From Sporosarcina ureilytica (GTDB lineage: Bacteria; Bacillota; Bacilli; Bacillales_A; Planococcaceae): a stretch of 64,000 bases of DNA. How positions within the stretch are numbered: position 1 is the stretch's first letter; the number at the start of each line of letters is the position of its first letter. The DNA lies in contig NZ_CP017560.1 in NCBI RefSeq assembly GCF_001753205.1, positions 3,038,001 to 3,102,000 on the forward strand, written 5' to 3'. This document shows, piece after piece, positions 44,188 to 52,942 of the stretch. Position numbers and translations under genes: made by a program. Below the pieces are notes generated by a model, which had not been told where the DNA came from, did not search any database, and saw nothing but the letters and a program-made list of their open reading frames with translations.

Positions 44188-44198
44188 ATTACCCCTCC

Positions 44199-45074
44199 TT
44201 ACACCTTCATTTTCGGATCAAGCGCATCCCTTAGCCCGTCACCAAATAAATTAATGCCTAAAACTGTAATTAATATCGCGAAGCCTGAAAAAGTAGCCAT
44301 TTGCGGATTCAGGACTAAAAAGTCTTTACCATCTTTTAAAATACTCCCCCATGATGCTGTAGGAGGCTGTACACCTAGACCTAAAAAGCTTAAAGCTGCC
44401 TCAGAAATAATTGCGCCTGCAACACTCATCGTTCCATAAACAATCAGCGGAGCAAAACTGTTAGGTAATACGTGTGCAAATAGTATTCTTGAATGTGTAG
44501 CTCCTAAAGAGCGAGTCACTTCGATAAACTCTTCTTCCTTTACACTCAATACTTGTCCTCTTACAATTCTGGCAAATTCCGGAATATTAGCAATTCCAAT
44601 TGCAATAATTACATTAACCAATCCTTGACCTAGTACGGTCATTAAAGTGATTGCTAATAAAATAAATGGAAATGCAAACAATCCGTCCATTGTACGCATA
44701 ATAATAGAGTCAATTTTCCCACCAAAATAACCTGCCACTAAACCGAGAAAAGTTCCAAAAACTGCCCCAAATAAAACTGCTGAAACACCTACGATTAGAG
44801 AAATTTGCGTTCCATATACTAATCTACTGAACAAGTCACGCCCATAATTATCCGTACCTAAAATATGACCATCTGTACCTGGCGGACTTAACGTGTTCAC
44901 TAAATTCATACTATTTGGCTCATGAGTAGCAATCAGCGGAGCAAATAACGCAACGATAACCATACTTGTAAGTATAAATAGACCGATAGCCGCTAATTTA
45001 TTTTTTAATAGTTTTTTGAAGAAACCAGCTTCCTTTGGCAGTTCTTCTTGAATATGTAATTCAGCTTTCTGCAT
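44199..45074 (-). CDS. Dipeptide ABC transporter permease (DppC/OppC-like)
   Basis: A 291-residue permease with an N-terminal OppC_N helix (FFKKLLKNKLAAIGLFILTS), a GTDNYGRDLFSRLVYGTQIS segment and the coupling EAA loop EFIEVTRSLGATHSRILFAH. About six helices. The ATG overlaps the stop of the DppB-like gene (TAATG). Membrane partner in the peptide importer with the gene below and the two ATPases. Confidence 0.92.
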   Translation of the reverse strand: MQKAELHIQEELPKEAGFFKKLLKNKLAAIGLFILTSMVIVALFAPLIATHEPNSMNLVNTLSPPGTDGHILGTDNYGRDLFSRLVYGTQISLIVGVSAVLFGAVFGTFLGLVAGYFGGKIDSIIMRTMDGLFAFPFILLAITLMTVLGQGLVNVIIAIGIANIPEFARIVRGQVLSVKEEEFIEVTRSLGATHSRILFAHVLPNSFAPLIVYGTMSVAGAIISEAALSFLGLGVQPPTASWGSILKDGKDFLVLNPQMATFSGFAILITVLGINLFGDGLRDALDPKMKV

Positions 45075-46036
45075 TATTTCTCACCACCTTTACTCTCGTA
45101 ATTTACTCGTGGATTAACTACCTTGTATAGAATATCTACAAGTAAATTAATAAGTACAAAAATAATTGCTATAAATAAAACTGTTCCTTGTACAACGACA
45201 AAGTCACGCTTCTCAATTGCATCAACAATTAATCTCCCCATTCCAGGCCAACTGAAAATTGTTTCAGTTAAAACTGCCCCACCTAATAAGCCAGAAACTT
45301 GCATGCCTAACACCGTAAGGATTGGAGTCAATGCATTTTTTAGTGCGTGTTTTGTAATAACAATAAACTCTCGAACACCTTTCGCACGAGCAGTCTTAAT
45401 ATATTCTTTAGAAACAACTTCCAACATACTTGAGCGGGTAATTCTAGCAAAAGTAGCCATCGGAATAGTCGCTAGGGCTATACTCGGTAAAATAAGATGT
45501 TTGATAAATGGAACAATCCCGTCATCTAACGACCCCATACCAGTTGCAGGCAACCAACCTAAATTTACACTGAAGTAAAGAACGAGCATTACACCTAACC
45601 AGAAAATCGGCATTGAAACACCTACTAATGAAACAAGCATCACAATGTAATCTACAAAAGAGTTTTGCTTTGATGCTGCAATCATACCAGCAGGAATTCC
45701 GATTAATAGCGCTATCGATAATGCAGAAATTGCTAAAATGAGCGTATTGGGGAATCGTTCTAAAATCAAAGTCGTCACTGGCTGGTTATAACTTAACGAC
45801 ATCCCAAAATCTCCTTGAATAACGCCTTTTAAATAATTCAGAAACTGGACAATATACGAATCATTTAATCCCAGTTGAGCTGTTAACTTTTCAATATCTT
45901 CTACACTTGCCGTTGGACCCAACATAACTGCCGCCGGGTTCCCGGGGATTAGACGAGTAATGATAAAAACAATGGTAGCTACTACAAATAAAGTTGGAAT
46001 TAAATCCAAAAATCTTCTAAAAATATATTTCCCCAA
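45074..46036 (-). CDS. Dipeptide ABC transporter permease (DppB/OppB-like)
   Basis: A 320-residue, six-helix permease. Its N-terminus is YIFRRFLDLIPTLFVVATIV then FIITRLIPGNPA, the typical OppB/DppB start, and the EAA loop reads SKEYIKTARAKGVREFIVIT. The start is TTG 46034-46036 with GAGGTG upstream; the open frame before it (to 46111) has no family match. It is the first gene of the operon dppB-dppC-dppD-dppF-DUF1177-M20-iclR. It diverges from the binding-protein gene, and a long palindrome lies between them. Confidence 0.92.
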   Translation of the reverse strand: MGKYIFRRFLDLIPTLFVVATIVFIITRLIPGNPAAVMLGPTASVEDIEKLTAQLGLNDSYIVQFLNYLKGVIQGDFGMSLSYNQPVTTLILERFPNTLILAISALSIALLIGIPAGMIAASKQNSFVDYIVMLVSLVGVSMPIFWLGVMLVLYFSVNLGWLPATGMGSLDDGIVPFIKHLILPSIALATIPMATFARITRSSMLEVVSKEYIKTARAKGVREFIVITKHALKNALTPILTVLGMQVSGLLGGAVLTETIFSWPGMGRLIVDAIEKRDFVVVQGTVLFIAIIFVLINLLVDILYKVVNPRVNYESKGGEK

Positions 46037-46198
46037 AATTTCGTCACCTCTTTTTAAAAATTCATTTCCCGAAATGAACCAGTGGTCCATAAAGTGAATT
46101 GTGAAAATCATAGCATTATTTTTTATGTTTGTAAATCTATTTTATTGAAATGGCAGAAAACTCTTTACATTGCGAATTCATATGTGTTAAATTCATTA

Positions 46199-46241
46199 TT
46201 AACTTCATTTACTGAAACGCTGTTTCGGTAAATGAAGTTAA
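46199..46241. promoter_or_regulatory. Long palindromic operator between the divergent transport units
   Basis: TTAACTTCATTTACTGAAAC and GTTTCGGTAAATGAAGTTAA form an inverted repeat of 20 bp per arm around GCT with one mismatch. The core TGAAACGCTGTTTC resembles IclR/KdgR-type sites (TGAAAC-N3-GTTTCA). A TTTACA/TAAATT promoter-like pair, 18 bp apart, lies just upstream on the plus strand. Confidence 0.7.
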
Positions 46242-46273
46242 TATAACGAGGATATAAGGAGAGGTATAGAGTT

Positions 46274-47869
46274 ATGAGAAAACTTAAAGTATTATTTTTA
46301 CTAATTATTGCTTCTGTATTGCTTGCCGCTTGTGGTGGAAGCGAAGAAAGCACTAACAACAATGACGACTCAACGCAACAACCAGGGGAACCGAGAGAGG
46401 GCGGCGTTCTAAAAATCGGATTGGCAGCCAATCCTCAAACCTTGGATCCAGTAAAATATACGGGTGTATATGAATCTCAAGTTATGCGTTTAGTAGCTGA
46501 TACATTAGTTGTCTATAGTAAGGATCTTCAAGAAATTGAACCTTCTTTGGCTACTGAATGGAGTGTGTCAGATGATTTATTAGTTTACACATTTAAATTG
46601 CGAGACGATGTATATTTCCAACCTGGGGAATATCAAGATGGTCGCCAAATGACAGCTGAAGATGTGAAATACAGTTTAGAACGATCAGCAAATGAATCAG
46701 TCATGAATCGTTTACGTGGCGTGACAAAAGTAGAAGTTGTAGATGAATTTACTGTAGATGTTCATTTAGAAAGCCCTAACGCTGCATTATTTGCAGTATT
46801 AACGGATGCTGGAAATATCATCGTTCCAAAGGAAGAAGTTGAAGGATGGGGCGATGACTTCGGTGCAAATTTAATTGGTACAGGTCCATTTTCTATTAAA
46901 AATTGGCAACGTGACCAACAAGTTGATTTGGAGCGCCAAGATAAGTATTGGGGTCAAAAACCGCTTTTAGATGGTGTCCAATTAAAAGTAATTGCAGATA
47001 CAAATATGATGACGAACGCATTACGTTCTGGCGATATTGATATTGCTATGGATGTTAAAGGACAAAATAGAGAACTAGTTAAACAGGATGACAAACTAGA
47101 ATTATTAACTGTACCTGCTTTATCCATTACTTATTTAGATTTAAATAACATGACTGGTCCGACAGAAGACGTTAAAGTAAGAGAAGCTATTTACAAAGCA
47201 ACAAATGTCGATGAGATTGTACTAGGAGCTAACCAATGGGGTGGAGCAGAACGTTCATACTTACCATTACCTCCAGGTTCATGGGGATATGACAAAGAGT
47301 TAGAAGAACTTGTCCCTACTTTCAATCCAGAAGCTGCAAAAGCTTTACTTACCGAAGCAGGCTATCCGGATGGTTTTGCAACTGAACTTTACGTCCTCGA
47401 GTCAAGAGTTCCATACGCAACAATTTTCCAAAATCAAATGAAAGAAAACCTAAATATTGATGTTGAAATTAAAGTTGTAGAGTGGGGCACTTATAGTGAT
47501 ACTGTATCAAAAGGTAACGCACCGATTAACATTGGTGGATGGTCATGGTATCCAGATCCATACTTCTTCCTTTACCAGTTGTTCCATACGGATCAAATCG
47601 ACGCTTTAGGTAACGGAAAAGGCTATAATAACCCAGAAGTTGACAAGTTACTAAATCAAGCATTAGCTGAAACTGCTGTTCAAGAAGAACGTGCAGAATT
47701 GTATAAAGAAGCAATGAAATTAATCTTGAATGATTTTTCACGTATCGAGTTAGATGCACAAGAATCTACTGCAGGAATTAACCAAAAAGTTCAGGGCTTT
47801 GATGTATCACCAGACAACTCCATTCAAATTGTACATCCGAATGGAACAAATGTATGGTTAAGCGAATAA
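46274..47869 (+). CDS. Peptide-binding lipoprotein of the ABC transporter (SBP family 5)
   Basis: A 531-residue extracellular substrate-binding protein. The signal peptide is lipoprotein-type (LFLLIIASVLLAACGGSEES; lipobox LAAC, Cys about 21), followed by a low-complexity Ser/Asn/Asp linker and the SBP_bac_5 fold: AANPQTLDPVKYTG, LATEWSVSDDLLVYTFKLRD, MTAEDVKYSLER and VREAIYKATNVDEIVLG. The ATG follows GAGAGG. It is transcribed away from the permease operon and shares the control region with it; a terminator follows at 47936. Confidence 0.93.
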   Translation: MRKLKVLFLLIIASVLLAACGGSEESTNNNDDSTQQPGEPREGGVLKIGLAANPQTLDPVKYTGVYESQVMRLVADTLVVYSKDLQEIEPSLATEWSVSDDLLVYTFKLRDDVYFQPGEYQDGRQMTAEDVKYSLERSANESVMNRLRGVTKVEVVDEFTVDVHLESPNAALFAVLTDAGNIIVPKEEVEGWGDDFGANLIGTGPFSIKNWQRDQQVDLERQDKYWGQKPLLDGVQLKVIADTNMMTNALRSGDIDIAMDVKGQNRELVKQDDKLELLTVPALSITYLDLNNMTGPTEDVKVREAIYKATNVDEIVLGANQWGGAERSYLPLPPGSWGYDKELEELVPTFNPEAAKALLTEAGYPDGFATELYVLESRVPYATIFQNQMKENLNIDVEIKVVEWGTYSDTVSKGNAPINIGGWSWYPDPYFFLYQLFHTDQIDALGNGKGYNNPEVDKLLNQALAETAVQEERAELYKEAMKLILNDFSRIELDAQESTAGINQKVQGFDVSPDNSIQIVHPNGTNVWLSE

Positions 47870-47935
47870 TATTTTCTTGTAGGTAAGACATAACTAACCC
47901 GTTACCTACATACCAACAGATTAGAACAATAGCTT

Positions 47936-47979
47936 CGAAAATATACGTAGTCTCTTAGCAACCATGACGTATATTTTCG
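47936..47979 (+). terminator. Terminator-like hairpin after the binding-protein gene
   Basis: CGAAAATATACGT pairs perfectly with ACGTATATTTTCG, followed by GAGTTTTCTATTTG. Partial read-through would allow expression of the AroM gene. Confidence 0.8.
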
Positions 47980-48040
47980 GAGTTTTCTATTTGTCACTTC
48001 ATTTTTTATTGAAACTAAAATAGAGAGACGGTGTATACGA

Positions 48041-48712
48041 ATGAATAAAAAAATAGCAATCTTAACTATCGGACAAAGTCCTCGCACAGACTTACAAGAA
48101 ACGATACAAGACTTTATTTCACCTCCTGTCACTTGTATTGAAATGGGTGCCTTAGACGCCCTCTCTTTAGATGAAATACACCAACTCGCACCTGTAAATG
48201 AACACGATCCCAGACTCGTTACTCGCCTACAAAGCGGCGATCAAGTCATCGTAAGTGCAAAACTTATACAAGAAAGAATGGTACATTTAGTTGAAACTTG
48301 TGACAAAAAAGAAGTGGATATTATCATAATTGCTTGTACTGGTCATTTTCCTAAATTCAATACAAAGATACCTATTATTTATCCAGATCAAGTTACTTTA
48401 CACTGGATGCATTCTATATTTTCAAATCAACACTTGTGTATTGTCGTTCCCCACAATGAACAAAAAGAAATGATTAAACAGAAATGGATTGACTCGTTTA
48501 ACAACTTGTCAATTATCGCTTGCTCTCCGTATGAATGGAATGATAACAATGCCCGTGAAATTGCAACTTTCGCTGAACAACAGCAATGTGATGTTATCGT
48601 GATGGACTGTATCGGTTACGCTGAACAAATGAAGCGAATGATTCAAGCAGAAACAAACTTACCTGTTATTTTACCAAGAACGCTTGCACTATCCGCTTCC
48701 CAACATATATAA
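48041..48712 (+). CDS. AroM family protein
   Basis: A 223-residue protein of the AroM family (Asp/Glu racemase-like superfamily, function unknown). It starts KKIAILTIGQSPRTDLQETI, the family signature (T-x-G-Q-S-P-R-x-D), and has the two cysteines expected at racemase-type positions, IIIACTGHFP and VIVMDCIGYAEQM. It follows the peptide-binding protein on the plus strand and precedes the broken aminopeptidase gene. AroM, DUF1177, M20 and Dpp genes recur together, so a role in handling the imported compound, for example racemisation of a D-amino acid product, is plausible but untested. Confidence 0.85.
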   Translation: MNKKIAILTIGQSPRTDLQETIQDFISPPVTCIEMGALDALSLDEIHQLAPVNEHDPRLVTRLQSGDQVIVSAKLIQERMVHLVETCDKKEVDIIIIACTGHFPKFNTKIPIIYPDQVTLHWMHSIFSNQHLCIVVPHNEQKEMIKQKWIDSFNNLSIIACSPYEWNDNNAREIATFAEQQQCDVIVMDCIGYAEQMKRMIQAETNLPVILPRTLALSASQHI

Positions 48713-48724
48713 GGTGAATAAACA

Positions 48725-49308
48725 ATGCCTGGTATCACTAGAGATATCTTTTTAAATGGTGTAATCACTGCTGATTACAGCAGAGTTGAACGAGAAACAC
48801 TTCAAATGGAGAACAATTAAATCAAGCAACTGCTGTAACTATTGTTACGGGTGAAAATTATAAACTGCATATCCCTTTAGGGACACGAACAGCAATACCC
48901 AGTACAGGCGTATTTAGGAGTGACGCTATTTCTGGTAATTTACCTTCTGGAGAAGCGTTCATTGCCCCTATTGAAAAAGTGACTGAAGGATTAATTCAAA
49001 TAACCGGATCTATTGCAGACATCGGGCTTATTCACGAACCAATGCTGTTAACAATCCAGAAAGGACGCCTCATCGATGCAACGACGGAAAAAGGTAAAGA
49101 ATTAATGCATGTACTCGGTAGAGAAGACGGACGACTCGTATGCGAATTGGGGATTGGAACCAATCACGCAGCCCGATTGACGGGAAATATTTTAGAAGAT
49201 GAAAAAGCGTATGAAACCGTTAACATTGCTTTCGGGTCAAACCATACGTTTGGGGGACACATTCAAACAAACGTTCACATTGATGCATCACTCCATATAA
49301 ATCATTAA
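48725..49308 (+). pseudogene. Aminopeptidase (M29-like, COG2309) truncated and frameshifted
   Basis: The 3' half encodes LPSGEAFIAPIEKVTEGLIQ, IGTNHAARLTGNILEDEKAY and IAFGSNHTFGGHIQTNVHID, the conserved C-terminal blocks of M29-type/AmpS-like aminopeptidases. An ATG frame from 48725 (MPGITRDIFLNGVITADYSR) stops at TAA after ENN (about 48818). The downstream coding frame is shifted and reads GEQLNQATAVTIVTGENYKL just before the C-terminal part. The family normally has well over 300 residues, so the first third is also missing. Gene is dead or makes only a fragment. Confidence 0.75.
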
Positions 49309-49393
49309 ATTTTCACGTTTAAATATTACGCCCCACACTTGTTGTGCTTACACTTATCGTCCGGGGCTAGTTGGACAAGTCAATTTTAAACCA

Positions 49394-49438
49394 GCTGTAT
49401 TTGGCAAGTAGAATATGTAGCTACTTGCCAGATACAGC
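49394..49438 (+). terminator. Hairpin after the aminopeptidase pseudogene
   Basis: GCTGTATTTGGCAAGTAG pairs with CTACTTGCCAGATACAGC with one mismatch. It has only a short T tract (CCTTTT). Nothing else is supported in 49309-49740. Confidence 0.5.
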
Positions 49439-49740
49439 GACCTTTTCAAAGGACTTTGATTTTAAGGTGAAACCCTGCATTACTAGGCGCCCTCGTACAA
49501 AAGGGATAGTAGAAACACAAATGAAACTGATTTAAATGAGCAAAACATGAATCATTCAACGGTGAAGGTAGATGCAGTTACCAATTCAAGAGTAATAGTG
49601 AAAGGTGCAGTGAAGGACGAAAAGTTCTAACACAATTCCAAATTGCATTATGATTACTCCTGTACTCCACGCAGTACCTTGCATACTCCCTTGCTGTTCT
49701 TTCCCTTCCAACTGGTAACAAAAAGGGTAGGCGTTTTAAA

Positions 49741-49999
49741 TCAAGGAAGGGATGCAGACTTTTGGGTTATGAAAATAATACAGTTTGAAGATATAGGATA
49801 GTATTCCATAGCGCGCACCATCGGGATTTTTGTTTCAATCGGATTCCTTTGAATATAGGCACCAACGTTTAATAATCCTGTTGGATCGATGACTTCTTTC
49901 GAGAGGTATCTATTCCCGTAGATTTGTCCCGTGTAGCTATATTTTTTCATATAGTAATCACTGTAACGCCTATTGATCGGAGCCATACCCGACTAATGA
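49741..49999 (-). pseudogene. RAYT remnant
   Basis: The minus strand encodes APINRRYSDYYMKKYSYTGQ, IYGNRYLSKEVIDP and YIQRNPIETKIPMVRAMEYY, matching the second half of the RAYT at 21300 (INRRYTEYYKRKYNYSGYLY; HRNPIETTVPMVERLEQYPY). The HUH half is absent and the frame above the ATG is broken. No intact inverted REP ends remain; only a weak GTTGTCTGAATTGTTTTAG lies at about 50202. Confidence 0.8.
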
Positions 50000-50306
50000 C
50001 TACCACACCAGATTCTATAGGTTGACGTAGCATATCCAATGCTTTTTCTAGGAAACTCCCCATGTTCATCAAGAAATAGGAGTCCTCACAATAAGTAATT
50101 TTGAATCAGAAAAGAGTGTAATAAGGGCTGAAAATTAGTTTTTGATTTTTCTCTTGTTATTACATAAGATTTCTTTACTCGTATTGTTTCCCAAAACACG
50201 GTTGTCTGAATTGTTTTAGAACCTAAAACCCAAAATTTCATTACAACATTACAATGCTACTGAATGCAAGCAAGTATAGAACAGCAAACAATAACGGTCA
50301 AAAATA

Positions 50307-50341
50307 GTACCAGTTTCCCCGGACTTTCCGGAAACTGGTAC
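50307..50341. repeat. Inverted repeat of unknown role
   Basis: GTACCAGTTTCC and GGAAACTGGTAC flank a CCGGACTTTCC-type loop. No T run follows, and no gene lies in 50000-50386. Confidence 0.5.
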
Positions 50342-50386
50342 CCTGTTCTTATTTTTCTCCTGTTATTACATAAGTCTTCTTTCCCC

Positions 50387-50590
50387 TTGCACGAAAAAAC
50401 AAAAAGAAGTGTATACTGAGTATGATTATGATAAACTAAACATATAATAAAAAAGACTGAGTGCTGTAACACCCAGTCAATACAACTGACATCCGCATGA
50501 AGAGCGGTTGGCCAGTATAAAGAGTGTTTAATAAAAAAGTAACCATCTCATCTACTTAAGGCCGTAGCGGAGGGAGGTTACTTTTTTCTA
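50387..50590 (+). ncRNA. Possible antisense RNA of a type I toxin locus
   Basis: TTGCAC (50387) and TATACT (50412) 19 bp apart could drive a plus-strand RNA from about 50424. It would cross the hairpin GACTGAGTG/CACCCAGTC (50455-50478) and end at AAGTAACC/GGTTACTTTTTT (about 50537-50587). In the minus reading both hairpins also have T runs, as in convergent toxin/antitoxin RNA pairs such as TxpA/RatA. A 167-bp relative is at 60822-60988. Confidence 0.35.
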
Positions 50591-50643
50591 TTGATGACAA
50601 TCGCGATGATTGCCGCCAATGCCGTTAAGCCTGTGGCTATATT
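50578..50643 (-). pseudogene. C-terminal remnant of a holin-like type I toxin
   Basis: The minus strand reads ATGLTALAAIIAIVINRKK followed by TAA (50578-50580). A hydrophobic stretch ending NRKK is characteristic of the small holin-like toxins of Firmicutes. The N-terminal half is missing: a TGA lies upstream in frame and repeat-tail sequence starts at 50649. Confidence 0.5.
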
Positions 50644-50648
50644 TGTTC

Positions 50649-50692
50649 ATGCAATTTCAGGTTATTGTCTGAATAGCGTCTTGCATAGGTCC
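50649..50692 (+). repeat. Repeat tail, second form (copy 8)
   Basis: ATGCAATTTCAGGTTATTGT then CTGAATAGCGTCTTGCATAG and GTCC, lying where the toxin gene should begin. Confidence 0.75.
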
Positions 50693-50713
50693 GAAATTTT
50701 CAGGTACCTGATT

Positions 50714-51166
50714 CTAAATAATCCCCTGCATTCTTAAAATAATCTCCGCAATAACAGCAGACCCCAGATAAGTCCCTAGCAACACAAGCGATCCGACAAT
50801 CAGGCTTCTCCAACCCAACTTTGCGAAATCTGCCCACGAGCGTCCAATGGCAATGCCCGCATAAGCTAAAATAGGTGTCGTAATGGCCAATAAATTGACT
50901 TCTGACGTCCATTTTACAACAGTTTCCGAACCCGGTACCCCCGGGATAGAAAGAGTTATGGCAATGAGCGAGATGTATGCAATCGCCGGAATATTAAAAG
51001 GTAGGAGCTTGTCAAGCGCTAGTCCTGCGATGCTAATCACGATGAGCAAAATCATGCCTGGCATAGCTTGTGTAGGCATTACACTATAGCCAATCCAGTT
51101 TCCAACGAGCGTGATGAGCCCGATAATTGCTAATACTATCGTCCATTCTTGAATATTTCGTAACAT
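50714..51166 (-). CDS. Small membrane protein paired with DUF3100
   Basis: A 150-residue protein with four or five hydrophobic helices (EWTIVLAIIGLITLVGNWIG; GMILLIVISIAGLAL; IPAIAYISLIAITLSI; LIVGSLVLLGTYLGSAVIAE). I do not recognise a named family with certainty. It starts four bases after the stop of the DUF3100 gene with GGAGGG upstream, so the two are made together. A two-subunit transporter, as with the MadL/MadM type, is the simplest reading; this is inference. Confidence 0.7.
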   Translation of the reverse strand: MLRNIQEWTIVLAIIGLITLVGNWIGYSVMPTQAMPGMILLIVISIAGLALDKLLPFNIPAIAYISLIAITLSIPGVPGSETVVKWTSEVNLLAITTPILAYAGIAIGRSWADFAKLGWRSLIVGSLVLLGTYLGSAVIAEIILRMQGII

Positions 51167-51169
51167 GGG

Positions 51170-51961
51170 TCAGCCCTCCGCCTTCGTCTTTTTATTTCGT
51201 AACTTCATAAAGAATGCATACATTTTCTCCGTTAAAGGAAGTGCAATAAAAATACTTACATATAAACCGGTCGCCGCTGAAATTAGGTTACTTGCACCAG
51301 CTAAAGCAAGTATGTCCTTTTCAAGGTGTGGAAATGCGGATACCAATGACCCACTCGCCGCAGCCATCATACTGCCACTTCCTACGCCTGAAGCCATCGC
51401 AAAGGATAACGGGTGAATCGGTAACATCGTTGCAAGGATTCCTGAAATCAATCCTAAAAACACGGCTCCAAAAATCGTACCAAAAATATAGATTGACATA
51501 ACGCCTCGACCTTCAGGAGAGTTCAATCCAAACTTGTCCATAATTAAAGCAACGTTTGGCTCTCTTCCAACGGAGTGGGTCATCCCAATACTTTCTCGCT
51601 TCATCCCTAGTAAAATGGCTACTGGCAATGCGATTAACAATGTAGCTAAATGACCAAGTTCTTGTAAAATCAATGCCGGTCCAACTTCTAAAATGGTGTT
51701 AATGGAAGGTCCAATTGTGACACCAAATTTAGCAATTAATAAGCTGACCGCGAGGAAGACAAGGTTCTCAGCATTTTTCGATTGTTTTTCTTTTACAAGA
51801 GGTGTGAAATATAATCCTAGACCGATAACGATCGCGTATAACATCGGTAACAATAAAACGACGCCGCCACCAATGGCGATTTTATGCGTGCCTATTAATT
51901 CAGCGACAATGACAATTCCTAAAATAATGGCATGCAAGCGCCAATCTTTCCACAAATTCAT
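51170..51961 (-). CDS. DUF3100 family membrane protein
   Basis: A 263-residue integral membrane protein with about eight helices, matching the DUF3100 pattern: WRLHAIILGIVIVAELIGTH at the start, GPALILQELGHLATLLIALP in the middle, then SIGMTHSVGREPNVALIMDK and AMASGVGSGSMMAAASGSLV. The conserved polar residues within helices (E, H, S-x-G-R-E) suggest a solute pathway. The ATG follows GGGAGATGAATAC. Substrate unknown; no enzyme gene is adjacent to hint at one. Confidence 0.78.
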   Translation of the reverse strand: MNLWKDWRLHAIILGIVIVAELIGTHKIAIGGGVVLLLPMLYAIVIGLGLYFTPLVKEKQSKNAENLVFLAVSLLIAKFGVTIGPSINTILEVGPALILQELGHLATLLIALPVAILLGMKRESIGMTHSVGREPNVALIMDKFGLNSPEGRGVMSIYIFGTIFGAVFLGLISGILATMLPIHPLSFAMASGVGSGSMMAAASGSLVSAFPHLEKDILALAGASNLISAATGLYVSIFIALPLTEKMYAFFMKLRNKKTKAEG

Positions 51962-52643
51962 TTGTATTCATCTCCCAATAAACAGATTAGTCTTTCTGGA
52001 TGTAGTTCGTTTGATATGTTCCTAGAACTTATGCTGCGGGTCGTCATGCTTTTTACTCAATTTCAAAGTTAGAATAATGATCCGGTTACATGCTGGCAAT
52101 CGTAATTAAGATTTTCTTCATCCATTTGCGGTTCCTATTCTTGGCTAAACGAACAGTTGAAAATAGCTTATCCAGTTATTCAATAAACCTTACTGATGAC
52201 AGAATATTGCAACTTTAATAATTAAAGAAAAGCGCCAGCAATCGTTATCTCTTATCTAACACTTATAAAAGAAAGACAGTTAGACAATTGGTGAAGGTTT
52301 ACAACTAATTAGTATGAGAGTAGCGCTTCAACCTTGGTCAACTGTTTTTTATAATATGAATATATTATCCGAAAAATAGTAATTTGTCTATCTTTTTTTT
52401 GCATATTAATCAATTTCATAATTAATCTTACTAAGGCATATCACGAACAATGTTCATATCCGTTCTGGGCGAACGCATTCCATAGGTTCGAAGATAATGT
52501 CGATAGATCCGCTCCTCCCCACTAAAATCACCGATAATATACACGAACGTTATTCAGTAAAATTATTATAACATCCGCATACCAGAAAAACATCTGTACA
52601 TTAATAAATCATAATAATTCAACTTAGCGTATAAAAACACAAA
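51962..52643. other. Gene-free stretch
   Basis: AT-rich DNA upstream of the DUF3100 gene and of the repeat cluster. No frame with ribosome site, RNA gene or clear promoter could be supported. Confidence 0.4.
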
Positions 52644-52680
52644 GAGAAATTCATCCAAATGTTAAATTGGACGAATTTCT
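52644..52680. terminator. Orphan terminator hairpin with repeat tail
   Basis: AGAAATTCATCCAAAT pairs with AATTGGACGAATTTCT, followed by ATATTTTTTC. No gene ends here on either strand. Confidence 0.65.
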
Positions 52681-52690
52681 ATATTTTTTC

Positions 52691-52852
52691 ATGCAATTGT
52701 CGTGTATTATCTGAATAGCTTTCAAATTGTATGAGTGACTGGCACCAAAACCTAAATTGCATGAGTGACTGGCACCAATACCAAATACCAATGCAAATGC
52801 AAATGCCGTGTATTGTCTGAATAGTGTTCAAATTGTATGAGTGACTGGCACC
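52691..52852 (+). repeat. Cluster of three REP ends
   Basis: A full tail-plus-end (52691-52746), a short end (about 52750-52776, AAATTGCATGAGTGACTGGC then ACC) and a third copy (52802-52852), all in the same orientation and ending GAGTGACTGGCACC. Confidence 0.88.
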
Positions 52853-52942
52853 AATATGGTAATGAATAGTATTTTCCTATAGAATAATAAAGTCTATTGA
52901 CCATAAAAATAAACTATATTTGAAATTTGTAGGTGAAGGTTT

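Noticed and set aside
46165..46431. An 88-codon minus-strand frame overlapping the start of the peptide-binding protein
   Set aside because: It is antisense to the signal-peptide region of a well-supported lipoprotein gene and has no ribosome site.
50257..50472. A 71-codon minus-strand frame near the first toxin remnant
   Set aside because: It spans an inverted repeat and the candidate antisense promoter, and its composition (HSVFFIICLVYHNHTQY) has no family likeness or ribosome site.
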